Source of the DNA: Stenotrophomonas sp. UBA2302 | Lineage (GTDB): Bacteria; Pseudomonadota; Gammaproteobacteria; Xanthomonadales; Xanthomonadaceae | NCBI GenBank assembly: GCA_002345545.1 | Contig: DDVW01000074.1 | Span: 42,839-106,838 of the forward strand | Length of the DNA: 64,000 nucleotides | Direction of reading: 5' to 3' | Part shown: piece by piece, positions 8,867-15,747 of the stretch | Layout: each line of letters begins with the position of its first letter | Position numbering within the stretch: the stretch's first letter is position 1 | The notes under the pieces: generated by a model | Told to the model about the DNA's origin: nothing | What the model saw: the letters and a program-made list of their open reading frames with translations, nothing else | The model's database searches: none | Translations under genes and position numbers: made by a program

Positions 8867-8918
8867 GTCAAGGCCGGACGGGCTCGCCCGGCCGGCCTTG
8901 ACTGCCCCCGGGGGCAGT
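8867..8918. terminator. Two consecutive GC-rich hairpins after the secretion operon
   Basis: Twelve bases after the xpsD stop, arms GTCAAGGCCGG (8867-8877) and CCGGCCTTGAC (8892-8902) pair, with an inner CGGGC/GCCCG stem. This is followed at once by the perfect 18-bp palindrome ACTGCCCCCGGGGGCAGT (8901-8918). No T-tract follows, so intrinsic termination is uncertain; the structures may act as a 3' stabiliser or a Rho-dependent end. Confidence 0.5.
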
Positions 8919-9130
8919 AGCGCCAGGGGCGATGGCAAAACACAGCACGCGGAAAACGGCTCCGGACGTGTGGAGCGGTGCATTGCTCCGCCTGCGGGCA
9001 AGTCGGTGCAAGCGTCGCCAAACGATGCTGTAGGGGCCTCCCCTACAGTACCGCCGCAGCCGCACATTCACCCTGCTCCGCAGGCGGCTCACCTCTGCCT
9101 GCATTGCCAACTCCGTCGCATTCAAGAGTA
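8919..9130. other. Noncoding stretch between xpsD and the surface-protein promoter
   Basis: I find no convincing gene here. It contains one perfect hairpin, CTGTAGGGG (9028-9036) and CCCCTACAG (9040-9048), loop CCT, whose GTAG core and flanks resemble the family of GTAG palindromes seen elsewhere in this window. Short open frames through the stretch have no ribosome site and poor composition. Confidence 0.5.
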
Positions 9131-9159
9131 TTGACGCTGGCTGAACCCCTCCCTATAGT
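9131..9159 (+). promoter_or_regulatory. Strong sigma70-like promoter of the putative surface-protein gene
   Basis: The -35 element is TTGACG at 9131-9136 and the -10 element is TATAGT at 9154-9159, with an optimal 17-bp spacer. Expected transcription start is near 9166, giving a 5' leader of about 180 nt before the ATG at 9348. No gene start lies nearer downstream. It would make the secreted-protein gene transcriptionally independent of the xps operon. Confidence 0.7.
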
Positions 9160-9165
9160 GCTGCT

Positions 9166-9347
9166 GCACTGGGGACTGCGCACGATGGTGCATGCGCAGA
9201 ATCAGGGCCAAGGATCGGTTCGGGGAATCCTGAGTGAACTCCTTGGCTTCAAGTGCCGGCGCCGGCACGTGCATGCGAGCGGCGGGTGGTGTCCAGTGAT
9301 GCTGTTTGTACCAACACAACAAACCTAAGCTTAGGAGTTTCACTCTA
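9166..9347 (+). promoter_or_regulatory. Structured long 5' leader of the surface-protein mRNA
   Basis: Three successive inverted repeats lie between the predicted start and the coding region: CTGCGCA 9176-9182 with TGCGCAG 9193-9199; GCCAAGGA 9207-9214 with TCCTTGGC 9240-9247 (with an inner GGAT/ATCC); and the perfect palindrome GTGCCGGCGCCGGCAC 9253-9268. An A/C-rich unstructured stretch follows, then CCTAAGCTTAGG (9324-9335), which overlaps the ribosome site TTAGGAG. Such leaders are known for very stable mRNAs of abundant surface proteins; that role here is inference. Confidence 0.5.
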
Positions 9348-10799
9348 ATGTTGAACAAGAAGATTCTCGTCGCCGCAGTTGTTGGCGGCCTGTTCGCCGG
9401 CAATGCACTGGCCGCCGATCTTTCCGCCCCCACCGGCGCGATCCCGTCCTACTATGCCAAGGAAATCAAGCTGCCGGCCGACATCGTCGCCGCTGGTAAC
9501 GACTCCGCCCTGGGTTGGACCCTGAACTGGAACTTCACCCCGGGTGAAGTCAAGTACGCTCGCGTTGTGCTGACCGGCGGCATCAAGTTCGATGCGAACT
9601 CGGTCGTTGAGATCGACGTGCAGGACAACGGCACTTGGTCCACCACCCAGGTGGGTGCGGTCAATGGCCTGGGCACCAACGTGCTGATCATTCCGATCAG
9701 CTCGGGTTCTAGCGCTACCGACAAGCTGACGGCGGCTTCCAAGATCCGCATCACCAGTTCGACTGATGGTCACGAAGTGACCTCCTATTCAGATGTCGAT
9801 GCCTCTGTTGCCCTGTACGATCAGGCTTCGCAGGCTCAGGCCGGTGGCTCGGGCGTGGGTTCGGGTCTGGTGCAGGGCACCAACTTTGCGGGTCCGTACA
9901 TCCGCTTCACCGAGAGCTACAAGCTGGTTGCCAAGCCGAACGTGCTGGTTGCCGACGTGGGCAATGGCAGTGCGACTCCGTTCGTCAACTTCGTCGGCCA
10001 GGCCACCGTGCCGGCTACGGGTGGCGTGGACGGCACCCTGGCCAATAGCCTGAAGATCGAGCTGGTTGATCCGGATGGTACGGCTGGCGTCCAGACCGCC
10101 ACCTTTGGTGTTAATGGTCTGCCGGTCACTCTGCCGGGCCTGCTGAACCTCGCCACCACCAAGATCAAGGTCAATGGCCAGTACGGCTTTGCGGTTGACC
10201 TGACCCTGGATGGCGGCACCATCAATCCGGCCTTTGACGAAGAAGCTGCTGTGCAGGGCTTCAATGGTCTGACCAACAACATCACTGCTGGCGACAAGCC
10301 GCTGGTGATCGAGGCTGAAGGCACGATCGGTATCGAGGCGGGTGAGTACTACGCCGATCTGGCTCCGGTGTCGGCCAATGCTGCGGTGTACGGCGTGTCG
10401 CCGATGACCAACGTTCTTGCTGGTACCATCAAGAAGAACGGCGCTGAGCTGCAGGCTCCGCTGGTGCAGCTGCCGGATGGCTGGATCAGCCGTCTGGTGC
10501 TGACCAACACCGGTTCGCTGGACCGCAATTACTCGCTGCGCGTGCTGAGCGAAGACGGCGTCACCCTGACCACGGCCAACTTGACCGGTACTGTCAAGAA
10601 GAACAGCACCTACGTGATCAACGATCTGAACACCGTTCTCACGGGCACCAGCGCCGGTAATGTGCGTGGCACCATCGTGGTCAACGTGGAAGCTCCGGAT
10701 GCTGCCGGTACCGGCACCATTCAGGGCCTGTACCAGATCGTCAACCCGTCCTCGGGCTCGATCAGCAACCACGTCCTGGTTCGCCCGGGCACCAACTAA
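9348..10799 (+). CDS. Secreted Cys-free acidic beta-rich protein, possible S-layer or bulk surface protein
   Basis: This 483-residue protein has a clear Sec signal peptide (MLNKKILVAAVVGGLFAGNA, predicted cut after ALA at 22). The mature part contains no cysteine and is rich in Gly, Ala, Val, Thr, Asn and Asp, with acidic residues well outnumbering basic ones and alternating hydrophobic/polar stretches typical of beta structure. No catalytic motif, lipobox, porin terminal Phe or autotransporter barrel is visible. ATG 9348 follows TTAGGAG at 9331-9337; the upstream in-frame start at 9306 would spoil the signal peptide. Codon use is markedly uniform and favourable. It has its own strong promoter, a long leader and a strong terminator, and sits directly after the secretin gene. 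Together these suggest very high expression and export. S-layer identity is inference; I cannot assign a named family. Confidence 0.6.
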   Translation: MLNKKILVAAVVGGLFAGNALAADLSAPTGAIPSYYAKEIKLPADIVAAGNDSALGWTLNWNFTPGEVKYARVVLTGGIKFDANSVVEIDVQDNGTWSTTQVGAVNGLGTNVLIIPISSGSSATDKLTAASKIRITSSTDGHEVTSYSDVDASVALYDQASQAQAGGSGVGSGLVQGTNFAGPYIRFTESYKLVAKPNVLVADVGNGSATPFVNFVGQATVPATGGVDGTLANSLKIELVDPDGTAGVQTATFGVNGLPVTLPGLLNLATTKIKVNGQYGFAVDLTLDGGTINPAFDEEAAVQGFNGLTNNITAGDKPLVIEAEGTIGIEAGEYYADLAPVSANAAVYGVSPMTNVLAGTIKKNGAELQAPLVQLPDGWISRLVLTNTGSLDRNYSLRVLSEDGVTLTTANLTGTVKKNSTYVINDLNTVLTGTSAGNVRGTIVVNVEAPDAAGTGTIQGLYQIVNPSSGSISNHVLVRPGTN

Positions 10800-10826
10800 T
10801 CGTCTGATTGGTTGAACGCAACATGG

Positions 10827-10857
10827 AAAGGCCCGCTTCGGCGGGCCTTTCTTTTTG
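10827..10857 (+). terminator. Strong intrinsic terminator
   Basis: A perfect 10-bp stem, AAAGGCCCGC (10827-10836) and GCGGGCCTTT (10841-10850), carries a stable TTCG tetraloop and is followed by a T-rich tract (TCTTTTTG). It lies 27 bases after the stop of the secreted-protein gene. Confidence 0.9.
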
Positions 10858-11140
10858 CGAAGCCCTGGTTTTGTGGAACGCGGCAACGCCGCACCGGGCA
10901 TGACAAGGCGGTTCACCGCGTTGTCGAGCTTGGTCACGCCACGCTGGGGCCTGCTCCGGATATTGTGGCGCGCCGGGCGTGCGTTGGCGTTGCGGTTCGC
11001 CGGACGTTGCCCGGCGCTATTGGATGGCTGTGGCGTTGCGGGTTTGCCGGGCGTTGCCCGGCGCTCCGGGGTGATTGTGGCGCTGTGGTTTGCCAGGTGT
11101 TACGGTTCGCCAGGCGTTGCCCGGCGCTACAGGGGATGGC
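10858..11140. repeat. Array of three GTAG-type (SMAG-like) repeats upstream of the acyltransferase gene
   Basis: No gene is evident between the terminator and 11141. Three imperfect copies of GCC(G/A)G(G/A)CGTTGCCCGGCGCT lie at 10999-11020, 11046-11066 and 11109-11130, separated by similar GGCTGTGGCGTTGC / GATTGTGGCGCTGTGG spacers. Read on the minus strand, the last copy begins GTAGCGCCGGGCAACGCC, the form described for Stenotrophomonas GTAG palindromes (SMAG). The last copy ends 10 bases before the next gene's ATG. A long open frame through here and on into metB is a composition artefact. Confidence 0.7.
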
Positions 11141-12235
11141 ATGGCAAAGATGATGCGTGGGCTGTTTCTGGCGCCAGCCACGGCGGGCACCGGGCATGTG
11201 CTGCCATTGGACGGGTTGCGCGGCCTGGCGGTGCTGATCGTGATCGGCTCGCACCTGTCCAATGCCGGCTGGCTGCCGTGGCCCAATTTGTCGGGGATCG
11301 GCAAGAGCGGCGTGTACCTGTTCTTCGTGCTCAGCGCCTATCTGCTTTCGCATGGCATGCTGGCGCGCGCGCCGGGTGGCCTGGCCCATGGCCGCTACTG
11401 GCTCAATTATGGTGTGCGGCGGGTGCTGCGCATCTGGCCGCTGTATCTGTTCATCCTGCTGCTCAGCTGGGCATTGACCCGTGCGGGCGTCGACCTCTGG
11501 CACTACCAGCTGGATACCGCGGCCTTGTGGGCGCACCTGACGCTGCGCGAAGGGCAAAGCGTGCTGTGGTCGATTCCGGTGGAGTTCACCTTCTACCTGT
11601 GGCTGCCGCTGATCGTTGCGGTCCTGTTGCTGCTGCGCCCATTGCCCGGTGGGCGCTGGCTGGGCGCGCTGTGGCTGGCAGGGCTGCTGTTCTGGGCGCG
11701 TTGGCGTTGGCCGGCGGCACAGGCGCCGGTCAACGGTGTCGGGCTCGGGCCGTACTTGGTGGTGTTCGTGTGCGGCGTCACTGCGGCCTGGGTGCGGCTG
11801 TCGTGGCCGGGGCTGGGGCGTTGGGTGCATGCGTGGCGTGGGCTGGGATGGCTGCTGCTGGTGTTGCTGGCAATGGCCACGCCCTCGTTGTGGGCATGGT
11901 TGAGCGGCCATGCCTACGATCCGGGCCTGAGCCAGCGCTGGTTCACCGCTTTCGGCATCGGCTGGGCCTTGCTGTTGCTGGCGGTGCTATGGGGTGGTGG
12001 GGCACTGGCACGTGTATTTTCCAGCGCGCCGTTGCGGTTGGTGGGGGTGGTCAGCTTCAGTGCCTATCTGTGGCATATGCCGGTATTGCAGGCGGCCGAC
12101 GCGCTGGGCCTGCGCACCTGGGGTTGGCCCGGGTTGCTCCTGCTGTTGGGCGCCGTGTTGCTGGTAGCCATGGCGTCGTTCCTGTTGTTCGAGCGCCCGT
12201 GGCGTGGCGTGCACTACCGGCCGCGCGCCAGGTAG
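11141..12235 (+). CDS. Membrane-bound acyltransferase, acyltransferase-3 (OafA/YrhL-like) family
   Basis: This 364-residue polytopic membrane protein has about ten hydrophobic segments. The N-terminal LDGLRGLAVLIVIGSHL carries the family's conserved Arg and the catalytic-region His, followed by FFVLSAYLLS, RRVLRIWPLY and, near the C-terminus, FSAYLWHMP. Such proteins transfer acetyl or other acyl groups to surface sugars (O-antigen, exopolysaccharide); the substrate cannot be read from the sequence. I chose ATG 11141, with AGGGGATGG just upstream. Repeats of the GTAG family sit on both sides, and the stop codon lies inside one of them. It lies between the surface-protein gene and metB, just outside the usual variable LPS locus. 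Confidence 0.85.
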   Translation: MAKMMRGLFLAPATAGTGHVLPLDGLRGLAVLIVIGSHLSNAGWLPWPNLSGIGKSGVYLFFVLSAYLLSHGMLARAPGGLAHGRYWLNYGVRRVLRIWPLYLFILLLSWALTRAGVDLWHYQLDTAALWAHLTLREGQSVLWSIPVEFTFYLWLPLIVAVLLLLRPLPGGRWLGALWLAGLLFWARWRWPAAQAPVNGVGLGPYLVVFVCGVTAAWVRLSWPGLGRWVHAWRGLGWLLLVLLAMATPSLWAWLSGHAYDPGLSQRWFTAFGIGWALLLLAVLWGGGALARVFSSAPLRLVGVVSFSAYLWHMPVLQAADALGLRTWGWPGLLLLLGAVLLVAMASFLLFERPWRGVHYRPRAR

Positions 12236-12256
12236 CGGGGTACTGTCCGGCGCTAC
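12232..12256. repeat. GTAG...CTAC palindrome overlapping the acyltransferase stop codon
   Basis: GTAGCG (12232-12237) and CGCTAC (12251-12256) form the ends of a 25-bp GTAG-bounded element. The acyltransferase stop TAG (12233-12235) is part of its first tetranucleotide. The form matches SMAG-type repeats. Confidence 0.65.
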
Positions 12257-12285
12257 ATTGCGACAGGTATTTCCGGAAAAGTCCT

Positions 12286-12308
12286 GGCCGGGCGGTGGCC
12301 GGCTCTAC
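12286..12308. repeat. Second GTAG-type palindrome (minus orientation)
   Basis: Read on the minus strand this 23-bp element begins GTAGAGCCGGCC and ends CCGGCC, the common GTAGAGCC variant of these repeats in Xanthomonadaceae. It lies 30 bases after the first element and 68 bases before metB. Confidence 0.6.
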
Positions 12309-12375
12309 GCCGTGCTCAGCCGGTGGCAGGAATGGCTCAGGTATCATTGCGCGTTTCCCATTATGGAGCGGGTCC

Positions 12376-13539
12376 ATGTCACACCGCCTTGCAACGCTGG
12401 CCATCCACGGCGGCCAGTCACCGGACCCGAGTACCGGCGCGGTGATGCCGCCCATCTACGCGACCTCGACCTATGCCCAGTCCAGCCCGGGCGAGCATCA
12501 GGGTTTTGAATACTCGCGCACCCACAACCCGACCCGCTTCGCTTACGAGCGTTGTGTGGCCATGCTGGAAGGTGGTCGCCGAGGATTCGCCTTTGCCTCG
12601 GGTATGGCGGCAACCTCCACGGTCATGGAGTTGCTGGACAGCGGCAGCCACGTGGTGGCGATGGACGACATCTACGGTGGCACTTACCGGCTGTTCGAAA
12701 GCGTGCGCCGGCGTACCGCAGGGCTGGATTTCAGCTTCGTCGACCTGACCGATCCTGCGGCGTTCGAGGCGGCGATCACCCCGAAGACGAAGATGGTGTG
12801 GATCGAAACGCCCACCAACCCGATGCTCAAGATCGTGGACATCGCCGCGGTCGCGGCCATCGCCCGGCGCCATGGCCTGATCGTGGTGGTGGACAATACC
12901 TTCGCCTCGCCGATGCTGCAGCGTCCGCTGCAGCTGGGCGCGGACATCATCGTGCACTCGGCCACCAAGTACCTCAATGGCCATTCGGACATGGTCGGCG
13001 GCATGGTCGTCGTCGGCGACAACGCCGAACTGGCCGAACAGATGGCCTTCCTGCAGAACTCGGTGGGCGGCGTGCAGGGGCCGTTCGACAGCTTCCTGGC
13101 CCTGCGCGGGCTGAAGACGTTGCCGCTACGGATGAGGGCCCACTGCGCCAACGCGCTGCAGCTTGCGCAGTGGCTGGAAGCCCATCCGGCCGTCGAGAAG
13201 GTGATCTATCCGGGCCTGCAGTCGCATCCGCAGCATGAACTCGCGACCCGACAGATGGACGGCTACGGCGGCATCGTCTCCATCGTGCTCAAGGACGGCT
13301 TCGACGCGGCCCGGCGCTTGTGCGAGCGCACGCAGCTGTTCACCCTGGCCGAGTCGCTGGGCGGCGTGGAAAGTCTGGTGAACCATCCGGCAGTGATGAC
13401 CCACGCTTCGATTCCGGTGGCGCGCCGCGAACAGCTGGGCATCAGCGATGCCTTGGTGCGGTTGAGCGTGGGTGTGGAGGACGTGGCGGATCTGCAATAC
13501 GACCTGGCGCGCGCGTTGGGCGTTACAGCGGTTCAATGA
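12376..13539 (+). CDS. metB: Cystathionine gamma-synthase/lyase family PLP enzyme (metB locus marker)
   Basis: This 387-residue enzyme is of the Cys/Met-metabolism PLP family. It shows the substrate-side YSRTHNPTR motif, the cofactor region (FASGMAATS) and the PLP lysine in HSATKYLNGHSD (about Lys198). Such enzymes join O-acylhomoserine and cysteine, or cleave cystathionine; synthase and lyase cannot be separated from sequence alone. The start at 12376 gives the standard N-terminus, although the same frame stays open far upstream. In Xanthomonas this gene marks one edge of the hypervariable LPS locus, with etfA at the other edge, and that is what follows here. Its stop abuts the next gene. 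Confidence 0.93.
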   Translation: MSHRLATLAIHGGQSPDPSTGAVMPPIYATSTYAQSSPGEHQGFEYSRTHNPTRFAYERCVAMLEGGRRGFAFASGMAATSTVMELLDSGSHVVAMDDIYGGTYRLFESVRRRTAGLDFSFVDLTDPAAFEAAITPKTKMVWIETPTNPMLKIVDIAAVAAIARRHGLIVVVDNTFASPMLQRPLQLGADIIVHSATKYLNGHSDMVGGMVVVGDNAELAEQMAFLQNSVGGVQGPFDSFLALRGLKTLPLRMRAHCANALQLAQWLEAHPAVEKVIYPGLQSHPQHELATRQMDGYGGIVSIVLKDGFDAARRLCERTQLFTLAESLGGVESLVNHPAVMTHASIPVARREQLGISDALVRLSVGVEDVADLQYDLARALGVTAVQ

Positions 13540-13571
13540 TGGCTCGAGTACCGGCCTCCTGGAGTAGTAGC

Positions 13572-14378
13572 GTGTCGATCATCACCGGGCCATTCCACGT
13601 GGCCATCAAACATGGTTCCCTTGTCAGGGAACTGACCAAGCGCGAGATACTGGGGCGCTATCGGGGAGCAAATTTCGGACTGTTATGGGCGCTTATCGCT
13701 CCCTTTCTGATGTTGGCTGTCTATTCGCTGGCCTTTGGTGGAGTCCTCGGCAGCCGCTGGCCGACCGTGGATGGCAAACAGGGGAATTTCACCCTGATTC
13801 TCTTTATCGGACTGATTCTTCATGCATTTCTTGCCGAGTGTCTGACCCAGGCGCCACGCCTGGTTTCCGGTAACACCAGTTACGTCAAAAAAGTTGTCTT
13901 CCCGTTGGAGGTGCTGCCCTGGCCAATGGTCCTGTCGGCATTGTTCCACCTCTTCATGAACCTGATTGCCTATCTGGTTCTGGCGGTTTTTATCGGGCAG
14001 AGCGTTGGTTGGACGCTTGTGTTGTTTCCGCTGGTAGTGCTGCCGCTGGTATGGCTGGCGTTGGGCCTGGGCTGGGGACTTGCCGCGCTCGGCGTCTATT
14101 TCAGGGATATCAACCAGATCATCGGTGTCCTCTCCACGGCATTGCTGTTCACGTCCACCGCTATCGTTCCTATTTCGGTGATTCCGGAAGGAATGCGGTG
14201 GATCTATCGGATGAATCCGCTTAGTTTCATCATTGATCAGGCGCGAGATGTGGTCATCTGGGGGCGAATTCCGGATTGGCAGGGGCTGGCTGTCTACTCG
14301 ATCTTGGCGTTGTTTATTTTCTATATGGGATACAGCCTGTTTCGTGCCACGCGTCGGGGGTTTGCCGATGTCCTGTGA
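13572..14378 (+). CDS. wzm: O-antigen ABC exporter permease Wzm
   Basis: This 268-residue ABC-2 type permease has six hydrophobic segments and the early RELTKREILGRYRGANFGLLWALIAPF motif region typical of polysaccharide exporters. With Wzt it would flip undecaprenyl-linked O-polysaccharide across the inner membrane. I choose GTG 13572 because GGAG lies at 13561-13564, 7 bases upstream; ATG 13536 or 13539, overlapping the metB stop, would add 11-12 residues and has no ribosome site. Local GC appears lower than in flanking genes, in keeping with acquired DNA. The last 11 bases overlap wzt. Confidence 0.92.
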   Translation: MSIITGPFHVAIKHGSLVRELTKREILGRYRGANFGLLWALIAPFLMLAVYSLAFGGVLGSRWPTVDGKQGNFTLILFIGLILHAFLAECLTQAPRLVSGNTSYVKKVVFPLEVLPWPMVLSALFHLFMNLIAYLVLAVFIGQSVGWTLVLFPLVVLPLVWLALGLGWGLAALGVYFRDINQIIGVLSTALLFTSTAIVPISVIPEGMRWIYRMNPLSFIIDQARDVVIWGRIPDWQGLAVYSILALFIFYMGYSLFRATRRGFADVL

Positions 14379-15747
14379 GGTTTCCATCGACGTGGCGGGG
14401 GTGGGCAAGGTATTTCCCATCTATGAAAAACCACATCACCGTCTGTTGCAGATGCTGTCGCCGCGCTCGCGCAAGGGACGCTGGTTCCGCGAGTTCCGGG
14501 CGCTGGGCGATGTTTCGTTCCAGGTGCACCGCGGTGAGACCGTAGGCATCATCGGCCGCAACGGGTCGGGCAAGTCGACGCTGCTGCAGATCATCTGCGG
14601 CACGCTGACGGCGACCACCGGCACGGTCACCACCCGGGGCCGCATTGCCGCCCTGCTCGAGCTGGGTGCAGGCTTCAACCTGGAGTTCACCGGACGCGAG
14701 AATGTCTATCTGAATGGAACGCTGCTCGGGCTCACGCGCGAGGAAGTGCATGCCCGCTTCGATGATATCGCTGCGTTCGCGGACATCGGCGATTTCATTG
14801 ACCAGCCGGTCAAGAGTTACTCCAGCGGCATGTTCATCCGCCTGGCCTTCGCCGTCGCGATCCATGTCGAGCCCGATATCCTGATCGTCGACGAGGCTTT
14901 GTCCGTAGGCGATGAGGCGTTCCAGCGCAAATGCTTCGCGCGGATCGAGCGGTTGCGTGATGAGGGCGCCACCATTGTCTTCGTATCGCATTCGGCCAGC
15001 ACCGTGCTGGAACTATGCAATCACGCAATCTTGCTCGACCGCGGTGATCTTCTGGCAAAAGGGCGCCCCAAAGACGTGGTGGCGCTCTATCAAAAGATGC
15101 TATATGCCCCGCCAGACAAGGTCGCGCAGTTGCGCGCCGCTTCGCTTGCCCGCATGGCGGGCGGCTCGGTACCGGCGGAAGCAGGCATGGATCCGCTGCC
15201 GGTCGCGTTCGAGGCACAGACCGAAGCCATCGAGGAATCCGCCCACTTTGACCCGGGATTGGTGTCGCAAAGTGTGCTGCGCTACGAATCCTGCGGTGCT
15301 CGCATCGAGGATCCGCATATCCAGACCCTGGCCGGTCGTCGCGTGAATGTGCTCGAACCCGGCCAGGAGTATGTATACGTGTACTCGGCTGTGTTCGATC
15401 GAAACGCGGTGGGGGTGCGTTTTGGCATGCTCATCAAAACGGTGTCAGGCGTGGAGCTGGGTGGGGCGACCTCGTCCAGCGTGCAAGAACCCATTCCCGT
15501 GATCGAAGCGCAGGAGCGCATCGACGTGCGTTTCAAGTTCCGCGCGATGTTGGCTCCGGGGGTGTACTTCATGAATGCTGGAGTTACTGGCAGAGTCGGT
15601 GAGGAGGAGTCTTTCCTTGACCGGCTGGTGGACGTTTTCGTCTTCCGGATTCCGCCTGGCGCGGGCCGGATTACGACCGGCTTCGTCGATTTCCACGTAG
15701 TGCCGGATGTCGAGATGTCGCGGCGGTCCAACAGGTCCAATCTATGA
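14368..15747 (+). CDS. wzt: O-antigen ABC exporter ATPase Wzt with C-terminal glycan-binding domain
   Basis: This 459-residue protein has an N-terminal ATPase domain with Walker A GRNGSGKST (residues 62-70), the signature region YSSGMFIRLAFA (about 151) and Walker B ILIVDEALSVGD (about 171-182). After a linker, residues of roughly 270-459 form a beta-rich domain (YVYVYSAVFDRNAVGVRFG) matching the Wzt C-terminal module that recognises the chain-terminated O-antigen. Its presence implies that export depends on a modified, non-reducing-end-capped polymer. It starts inside the end of wzm and overlaps the next gene by 4 bases (ATGA). Confidence 0.95.
   Translation: MSCEVSIDVAGVGKVFPIYEKPHHRLLQMLSPRSRKGRWFREFRALGDVSFQVHRGETVGIIGRNGSGKSTLLQIICGTLTATTGTVTTRGRIAALLELGAGFNLEFTGRENVYLNGTLLGLTREEVHARFDDIAAFADIGDFIDQPVKSYSSGMFIRLAFAVAIHVEPDILIVDEALSVGDEAFQRKCFARIERLRDEGATIVFVSHSASTVLELCNHAILLDRGDLLAKGRPKDVVALYQKMLYAPPDKVAQLRAASLARMAGGSVPAEAGMDPLPVAFEAQTEAIEESAHFDPGLVSQSVLRYESCGARIEDPHIQTLAGRRVNVLEPGQEYVYVYSAVFDRNAVGVRFGMLIKTVSGVELGGATSSSVQEPIPVIEAQERIDVRFKFRAMLAPGVYFMNAGVTGRVGEEESFLDRLVDVFVFRIPPGAGRITTGFVDFHVVPDVEMSRRSNRSNL

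Noticed and set aside
10858..11140. Possible CRISPR array because of the spaced repeats
   Set aside because: Only three imperfect palindromic copies with similar spacers, no cas gene in the window and a known family of GTAG repeats explains them better.
10855..13539. 894-codon open frame running from the terminator through the acyltransferase gene into metB
   Set aside because: Only the metB part (from 12376) has protein-like sequence; the first 507 codons are low-complexity shadow of the real genes in another frame, rich in Arg/Ala/Gly, across repeats and the acyltransferase gene.
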